Of a DNA stretch of 64,000 nucleotides, positions 49,801 through 58,800 are shown piece by piece. Below the pieces are notes generated by a model. That model was not told where the DNA came from. It saw nothing but the letters and a program-made list of their open reading frames with translations, and made no database searches. Where the stretch lies: the NCBI GenBank assembly GCA_030549495.1, contig JAUIRK010000823.1, positions 65,001 through 129,000 of the forward strand. The letters are read 5' to 3'. Each line of letters starts with the position of its first letter. Position 1 is the stretch's first letter. The DNA comes from Nectonema munidae. Its lineage: Eukaryota > Nematomorpha > Nectonematoida > Nectonematidae. The position numbers were made by a program, and so were the translations under genes.

Positions 49801-52800
49801 TTTTGACTTTTGTACCTCAAGTTACCACATTACAAAGCTAGTCATTTTTGGATGGAAACCTCACTTAGTGTCATAAAAATAATTACTATTGTGTTACTTT
49901 TACTAGAAAAGAAAAGACCAAAAAAGATTTCCGATCTCGTGAAAAGTAAAAAATATAGAAGGCAATATTGGAATATTTTCAAAACTTACGCATAGTTAGA
50001 ATCCATCTTTTTTTGGTTTTGAGGAAAAGATACTCTATCAATTCTTGGGTAAAAAAAATGGAAAATTTTCAAGATATTAGTTTCCATAATAGCAGAGTTT
50101 TGGGACCAGGTGGAAAGTTTATAACATTTCTTATATTTTCACTTCCAACTCTTCCGCGTGAATCATAAAACGGCTCCCAACTGTAATCAATCTGATCTGG
50201 GCAAATCAAATTGTCATCAATGTCTTCTTCCAAATCCGAACTTTGAGAGTTTTCTTCAGAAAAAAGCTTGAAAAAGAAGATCTTTCAGAAAGAGAAGAAG
50301 AAGAAGAATCAGATTCCATTATGAAGTTGATAAACTTTGTTGTACTTCAAAACTCAAAAAAGGAAGCAAACGTGGAAAGATAACAAAATTTTATGCGTAT
50401 GCACGTATGGTTTATCTAATACAATTGGTCGGAATGTACTTTTATGAATGTACGTATAATCTTGTGCAGGTGAATTTATAGCGTATGATGTCGTGGATAT
50501 GAAGGATTCTACACAAGCAATTGTGTTCAAGTGTGTTTGTAAAATCTCTGCATACACAAAATCACATCGCTCATTTACATTTTCTACATTGATTTTTGTA
50601 TTGATTTTTACTCTATGTAATTCTTTGAATTAAAAAGCCTATGGAGTAAATTGCCATATGTGCGTATACAGTGCTATAGTGATATTCGTGCGTATAGCGA
50701 AGGTTAACAAAATAGGTACTCTTTCAATTTCTTCTTTGCTAGAGGAATCTTCGGAGCTGATCTCTGCGTCCAAAAAATTACTAAAACTTTCACAATTATC
50801 ACTTGAGGTCATACAAATGAAGAAATTTCTTTGTTAGAGGACGAGATGTTTTAGCTCAAAAAAATGAAACTAATGAAAATTGAATCAAAACAAAAATTTA
50901 TTGAATGATGACGTTGAAATTTGAAATTATGACGTTGTATGACATTTCTCACACTCGAAAAATTGACGTCACACTTTGCTTAGTTTTTAAAACAAAGAAT
51001 TATGATAACATCTCATATGTTGTATTTTTATTATGTATAATATTCACGTTATCGTCTCACTCTGCACAAAGTGATGAAAATGACGTAACTAGTAGGGAAG
51101 CAAGGTTCACCCTCTGTACTCAAAAACTGGTTGTTAGGCTAATGCACCAGTACATCAAGATATATTTATTTTTATCTGAATGTTTTGATAATAATTCTTT
51201 CAATATTCAGAATTTTCTAAAGTTTTATGATACTATTTCTCTAATTGTATATTGTGAAAAAAAATTTCAAAACTTTAGAAAAAATTTCAGACTTGTATAT
51301 TGTGAAAAAAAATTTCAACTTTAATGGAAAAACAGTGCAAAATGCTTATACACACGGTAAACTTCATCATCTCCCTATACTTTTTATGAAACGTAATTCT
51401 CTAATTTAAAAAACCGTACCTGATCCATTGAATGAAAATATAAATGTTTATTATTGTATACATTGCAACTAAAATAATTGCACTTTGTTGTATTCATATC
51501 AATAAATTTCTTTTCCTCCTTTTTCCTGGATAAAAGATTTTAGAACAAATCAGACTCCTTCTTGTGGTTGCGTGGCTGATCGGTTAGTGTTTTCAGGGGG
51601 ACTTTCGCCCCCCCCCCCCCAATAATTTTCTATAAGTAAGTGTTGCTGCTTGTTTATAAAACATGTATGATCGCATAGAAGGAATGCAGACTTTCGAATC
51701 AATCAAATATCATGCCAATCTGCTCTTAAATTCCTATCGAACATATTTTACAAACGATGTGTGAGAGCTATATAATAATAATCCATTGCTTCAATATGCA
51801 CACAGGTCACAGAGCAAACACATGTTGATGATCTACGAGATTTTCTCATCTTCTGCCACAATGATTCTATTTCTCTTTCTGTCTCCTTTGTTTTTCTCTT
51901 CCTCTTTCTCTGCTAAAACTCAATCATTCACTCAAGCTCTCATTTAAGCTCTCTTCTTTCATTCAAGCCCTCTTCTCTTGTTGCTCACCTATCTCATTCA
52001 GCTCTCTTCTCTCCAGTCACGTAGCTAGTCTGGGCATGAGGGGCCGTGCCCACTCTCCTATGTACCGCATGGTGTCGCCATGCATCTTATGCGATATCAG
52101 TTTGTGAAAATTTCTCCAATGAAAGGATCAAGAAAGTATATAAAATGTTGCTCACGTTTTTTGTTTTAAATTGTCCCCCCCCCCCCTCCCGCCTATCAAC
52201 TTTTTTTCTAGTTACACCACTGCTTCTATCTAATTTGCATTTAGAGTTAAATTAAAATAGTTTTCAATCGTTACAATTTTATATCAATGAATATTGTTAG
52301 ACTCGCGCTAAGATTTTTTTTTCAACAAAGGTCATTTAGTCTTTATCACTACGTTTGTTACATTTTGTAACATTTGAAAACTTTAATTTTTTCAAGTCAA
52401 GAAATTTTTTTAATAGCTATTTGGGAATGAATATTTTGGCTAGCTATTCGGTTTAAAAGCAAGAATACTCTATTTGCTTAATATTTGAGCAGAGATATTT
52501 TTTATAATATTCGATTGTTAAATTTTATAAGTAACACTGTACATAATCAAATCACTTTTTTAAAGAAAATTTGTTGATTATTATAGTAAAAATATAATAT
52601 CGAAACAAAATGTTTAAGTTGTTAAAAATGTACTTAATCTATCTGTGACAGCTGTCAGAATTTTATTTGTAGACAGAAATATTCAAAAAAACGCCATGAT
52701 TTTCTTTTCTCGTATACTTTGATTTATGTTAATTTGGTCATTGGACATTTCGCCCCATTATTTTCATAAGACAGTTCGTCCCATGGACAATTCGCCCCAT

Positions 52801-55800
52801 TATTTTCATAAGACATTTTGTTTCATGGACAATTCGCCCCGTTATTTTCATAAGACATTTTGTCTCATGGACAATTCTAAAAAATAAGAGATAAAATTAT
52901 TAATTTGAAATAATTTAATAGAGATAAAATAAACAAGAATATAAAATTTTTTAATAATTTTACACATATAATAAGCAAAGATGGATGAAACAAATAGCCT
53001 ATGTGACAATTTGTCCAGGGGGGAAATTGTCTATGGGGCGAAATGTCTGTCGACCGTTAGTTTAAATAATTTTTAATTATAAGGGCTACTTATATAGCTA
53101 CTTAAATGTTGGCTTTTGCTGCTTATAAAAACTTGAAAATATTAAATAAACTCTAATTGTTTATGCCTCCTATTATTTTGAAATTATTCTGAGAACAGAA
53201 GGTTCCATTTTAAAATAGTGAAAATTGCTTTATTAGTTTATTTTGTCTCCTTTCTTTCTTATGTTAATTTAGCAAATTTTTCAATTTTAAGTAAAAGGTA
53301 AGGTGCAGCGGGTGTATTTTCATTTACAAGGCATTGATGTACCGCTTATGTCAAACTATGAACAAATTCGAAGTATCGATGAGGAATCGAATCCAGAGAC
53401 TTCCGTGCTGAGTCCATCATCTCAACCAACCTGCCATGCCACCCATAGAGTATGCTGTAGGGGATACGTCAAATTAGTTTTCAAAAAATTTAAGTTATGC
53501 TCTAAAATTTTTTAGTTTTTGTTGAAGCTCTATAACTTTTTGACAGACTTTTTTTCCTTAAAAGTTATTATAAAAGGCAAATCATTGCAAAATCTTAAGT
53601 TATTTTACTTTTTGTAGCTTGTATCAATTTAGCTTTTAAGCTATTTTTGAATGATGCTGAGTAAAATGAAATAATGCGATCTTAATTTTTTTGTTTGCAC
53701 AATTAAACCTTCATTTTATACCCTTGCCTCTGAATCAATCACATTTTTCATATAAACATCGCAGGGTGTCTAGTAGACTCTTTGCCTATAGAGTATAGAC
53801 TACATTCACTCATATAAAACTATCCAACCTTCAGTTATTTGTTTTCTCTATGAATCAAATATCCTTTCATCAATTCCTGTAATGTGCCTGGTAGACTACT
53901 TCATTTTCCAAATGAAAAGCCTATTCCACCCCTAACATTTTTTTAAACTAGTGTATATTCGATGGTTGTAGGTAAAAATGCCCCCAATTAAAAAGTACGA
54001 AAAAATGCCTCCTAATTTTTGATTTTCAGGATTTTTTAATTATATAAATATTTTTATTTGGTACCTTTTTGAAAGGCTAAATTTCTAAAATTTCTTAATC
54101 TATAGGGTTTTTTCTTTATAAAGTTCTTGAAAACAATAGCAAGGGTGCAGATTTATGGGAATGTGTTCTTAAAATCAGTTAAAATACAAATTATATTTAG
54201 GTGTTATGATACACACAAAGCTATTTTATAAAAAAAATTGTCCTATGCTGAGTTTTTTAGTTTACTTTAATTAAATTTTAAATGTTTTAGATGAAAAGTT
54301 GATTTTGTTTTTTTTACAAAAAATCTTTATTTGACATATCTTTTTAAAAAAATTTTTTTTTAAATTTTAATTAAAAATTTTCCCAAATTTTTTGTGTTGA
54401 AAATTTTTTCTAATTTTAAATTTGGGCATTTTTTCCTATTTTTAATTGGGGCATTTTTTCTGCGCACCATATTCGATATGCAAAGTTAATTAAAATATTT
54501 TCGCTGGAAGTATAGTATTTAAATTCACCAATTTTGTAAAAAAATATATAAAGTAGTCTTATAAATTTAGGACTTTAGGTATGCGCTGAATACACTCTAT
54601 TTTAAAGCATTGCTTGAATATTTGGTCTCCCGTGGTATTTCCAGACCACTAATTTTGAAAATTACAACAAAAGAATTTTGAAATCAAAAATTTCAAAAAA
54701 TTCAAGAAGCGATCACAAGTATTATTTTAACAAATGATTCGCAGGACTAGATGGGATTCAACATTGGCTTATGAGGCAAAATGAGTTTTTAAGACCATTT
54801 AACAGGGAAACCATTCAGGGAGGCAGGGCGATTATCCCTTAATCTCATTCTAAGGTGGAGAAATGCCTCTTCGGTCATGTCGAAAAAAAGGAAAAAAACT
54901 AGATAAAAGAAATCAGTGCAAAATAAAAAATGACACCGGGATGAAAAAATGATTATGTAAGTACTTGTATTCATAATGGACTGCTTTTCCAGTTCTTCGT
55001 TGAATTTTTTACTGATATTATACTTCTGACGTGAAAGTTTGTCCGAAGATACAAGCGTATCGTTATAAGGTAGACCGATGTCAATCATATTTTCAAATTT
55101 CTTGCAATCCACTATACCTTGATGTCTTTTCAAGTCTAAAATATATTAATGATTGATAAATGAAAAGGAAAAAACTTTTTAAACAAACAAAACATTGATA
55201 AATTGATAGAGTATTAAAATTTAGTGAATTTCTTTCCATCTAAATTTCGTCAATTTGATCAATTTTCAAAAATTATAGCTTTCAACTTCAAAGATACTAC
55301 ACTGATTTTTAATACAAATTGAAACGATGAAATGACATATTAAAAATGGGAGTTACCGGTAGCATAACAAATTAATATTTTTTTATTGTCAGGATTGGAT
55401 CCAAAGTAAGAATAATCTTACATAATTTGACATATATGTCCTTAGTAGACCAGTGGTTCTCAACCGCGGTCCTCAGGCATGCATCCCTTAACTTCTTGTT
55501 TTGCGGGCCACATAGCAAAGTTACAGGATAAATAGGTTAACAATATCATATTAAAAGAGTCAAAACGTGGCAAATTTACTGATTTATAATTATTTATGAA
55601 TAATATGATTTATTAATTTTATGATATATATGCAGCAATTTGGTTTTATTTTATGTAACTAGAATAATATTTCTAAGTTAATTAAAAAACGCTTTTTATA
55701 AAAACCGATTTTATGCTTTTGCTGCGGCCGTCTAGTGCAATTTTGGTTCTTATTTGGCCATTTGTTAAAAAGGGTTGAGAACCACTGACCAAGACCATAC

Positions 55801-58800
55801 GCAGACAATACCTTAGATTTAACCATTCTAAAATGTTGTGAATCTTTAAATGTATATGAGCGTTAATAAATTGATAGAAAAATTTAGGAGTAAATAAATT
55901 AAAACCTCTCCCCTTCATTAAAAAGTCATAGCCGAATAAAACTCAATAATTTCAATAAATGTGCACACCTGGTTTATTTGACCACAGGGCAATAATTTTT
56001 AAAAAAAAATTACACCTGTTAGATTTCGATATACTCAACTTTGTTAACTTTTATTTTTTAGTTTAAGTTCGTTAAAGTTACTTTATGTTTGTTATTGTAA
56101 ATCAGAGGTGGGCAAACTACGACTCGATGGCCATAGGTGGCCCTTCAAAGGTTTTTATGCGGCCAGCTAAGATAAGATTATTTAAGCTCATTAACCGCTA
56201 GTTCAATATCAATGGTGCAAAAAAAAATTCAAAATTTTTAATATTGAAGTTACTTTTGATTTATATTTATGGCTTCAAGTGCATGATAAATGTGAATTTG
56301 GTTAATATTTTTAAAAGTTTTATTATTTACAATATTTTTTCTTGATTAAATTTTTTACAGATGTTTAAATAAATTTACATTAAAAATTAAGATTTTTATC
56401 AAGAAAAATAAATCGTTTCATTATATGCTAAAAGGATGAATAAATAAATCTTCAATGAAATTCAACTTAAATTTTTTTTTAATATTAGCAAGGAAACATA
56501 TTATTGGCTTCTTTAAAATCTTGTCATTGTTGTTTTAAGTATTGCCATTTTACTCTACCTTGCGGCCCCTTAAAGGATTAAATTTTTAAATGCATCTTTC
56601 ACGAAAAAGTTTGTCTACCCTTGTTGTAGATAACCTTCTTGTTTACTTTTTTTTATTGTTGCACCGAAGAGCTCAATTTACAATCCGGCCGGATACCGGA
56701 TAAATATAGTATATCTAAATATCCGGCCGGATAATATGCCGGTTATTGGTAACTGCGGAGTCATGTCTTCTTTCAACTTTAATTCCCAATGTAAGCACTC
56801 TTGAAAGATACTTTGAAAAGGCCACTGATAAAGAAGGCATCAAAGAAACTAAACAGAGACTCTTGACTTCTCTTCGTAGTAGATTTTTCAATGATTCGGA
56901 TTCAGGTCTCAACATCATGACGAACCCGATATATGTTCTGCCAACAATACTTCATTCACGATTTAAAGCCCAATTTCTTAAAGACAAAACATTTGGGAAA
57001 ACATTAGTTTCCAATGAGCTACTTTCAAATCACAACGTTGCTAGTAAGAATATGGAGACGGAAACTCTTGATGAAGCTTCTCGCCCTGACTCTCCAAGCA
57101 TAATGTTACTTAAGGATGAAAGCAAAGATGATTTCATGGTTTGCTTCCAAGAAATTGCTGAAACCAATGGAAATTCAAACACAATAAAAAATGTGTCGAA
57201 AAATGATATTGAAGATGAGGCAGCCAGAGAGTTGGAAGCCTATCTCCCCACCCCACTCTTGGAAAGAAAAAGATGTCTCCTGCAATATTGGAGGCAGGAA
57301 GAAAAATATCCTTGCTAAAGCATCTAACAGCCAAACACGTGTGCACACCTGCTTCATCAGTATAGGAATCTATGGAGTGAAATATAGGAATCCTATATTT
57401 CAAATATAGCCTATATTATTGATTTATTTAGAGACGGCCGTCAGAAATATATAAAGCAATTTTAGTACTCAGCAAACAATTTTTTACGCCAAGATGTTCG
57501 AGTAGTAACACCTTTTTAGTAAGAGCAAGTTTAAACACTTTAGAACGGGTTAATCACCTGCCTATCTTCTAAACCATTAAAGGTAGAAAACGTGAACATT
57601 CTAATCGCGACAATCCCTTAAACAGGTCAGGGAAAGTGTTAAATAACGTGATTGTAAAAGTCTTACGCAAGGCTGCTCGAACCTAGAATATAAAATTACA
57701 TGTTATAATCCTAGGTATGAAGAAAGGAGAAAAAAAGTAGTCCTAAAGAGACCTTGGTTATTTTTTCTTTAAGGAATCATCATCATCATCCATTCACTCT
57801 AATGAGCAGGTCTTTGTCCTGGCGAGCCAAGGTCGACCTTGAATTTGCAGCGACGTCTCCATCTTCCTTTCATTTCAGCATCTTCAATCTTCCGGTTCCT
57901 TTTCTTTATGTCTTCTTTAACAGCATCTTCCCATCTTTTTTTCGGTCTCCCTCTCCTCGCTTGTCCAGTGATGTTTTCATCCCATAGTCTCTTCGTTAGT
58001 CTTTGTGGATCCACTCTCTCTAAGTCTCCTAGCCAACGGAGTCTATGCTCTTCCAAATACTGCTCTATATCTTCCACCCCTGTTATTCTTCTAATCTCTT
58101 TGTTTCGCACTTTGTCCAGTAGAGTTTTGCCACACATCATTCGTAACATCCTCATCTCAGCAGACTGCATGCATCTCACTTCAACCTTATTCATTGGCCA
58201 ACACTCTGCTTCATAACACATAACACTCCTTACACACGATTTGTATAGTCTTCCTTTTAACTTCAATGACAAAACTCTGCCGCACAGTACGCCAGCAATA
58301 TCATTAAACTTTTTCCAACCAGCTCTAATTCTTGATATCACCGTTTTTTCAATTTCGCCATCTCAGGTTAGAACATCACCCAAATAACAAACTCCGTTAC
58401 TACTTCGAATTCATCTTCACCTAGTTTAACGAAGCCTTGATCTTCCACAATTTCATGATTTATCTTACAACTGCGACATATGAAATTTTTCGCTCTGCTC
58501 AATGGAAAAGATAAGCCTGAACATCTCTTATGAACCCATAATTCGCATTTCACGCATTGAATAGCATTCCTAACTACTCTGCTATAACACACACTACACG
58601 GATCGATAGCACTTACTGAGTCAAAACATTTTCTTGTGACGACTTTCATTGCTTTCGTTTTTGCAATATTCACCTTCAAACCTTTGTTTTCTAAGGCTTC
58701 TTTCCAACAACTGTACTTGTTTTCAACGTCTTCCCAACAGCTGCCAATCAATATCAAATCATCAGCGTAAAGAATTTCTCTCATGTTCTTGGATATGTTT

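Larger units (their letters stand above)
47227..50703 (-). mobile_element. Younger piggyBac element, TTAA-flanked, 3477 bp
   Basis: TTAA lies at 47223-47226 and 50704-50707. The ends are CCTTCGCTATACGCAC in inverted orientation. At the left this runs straight into ATATGGCAATTTACTCC; at the right a spacer of about 30 bp separates the outer 16 bp from the second copy of that inner block. Asymmetric ends of this kind are characteristic of piggyBac. It inserted into a TTAA in the N-terminal coding part of the older piggyBac. 48800-49800 contains minisatellites and unexplained sequence that enlarge it beyond the usual 2.5-3 kb. Confidence 0.9.
43081..50815 (-). pseudogene. Old piggyBac transposase, broken up by three later insertions
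   Basis: Transposase pieces, 5' to 3' on the minus strand. 50810-50704: acidic start [20 protein letters not shown]. 47226-46654: [36 protein letters not shown] and [15 protein letters not shown]. 45920-45901, then 43836-43081: [35 protein letters not shown], then [20 protein letters not shown] and a Cys-rich tail (C-x5-C, C-x2-C). These are the N-terminal, DDE and C-terminal zinc regions of piggyBac (DDE_Tnp_1_7), with the DRFF and GGVD aspartates visible. The gaps are explained by a younger piggyBac, a long-TIR MITE and a hAT. Part of the core after LCDAANG is missing and one or more frame changes remain. TTAACCCTTATCGAAC near 42836 is a possible downstream terminus. It lies in mrpl38 intron 2. 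Confidence 0.75.

Noticed and set aside
57839-58216. 125-codon plus-strand frame
   Set aside because: Antisense shadow of the LINE C-terminal region; Ser/Phe/Leu-rich composition mirrors the minus-strand Lys/Glu/Arg-rich protein.
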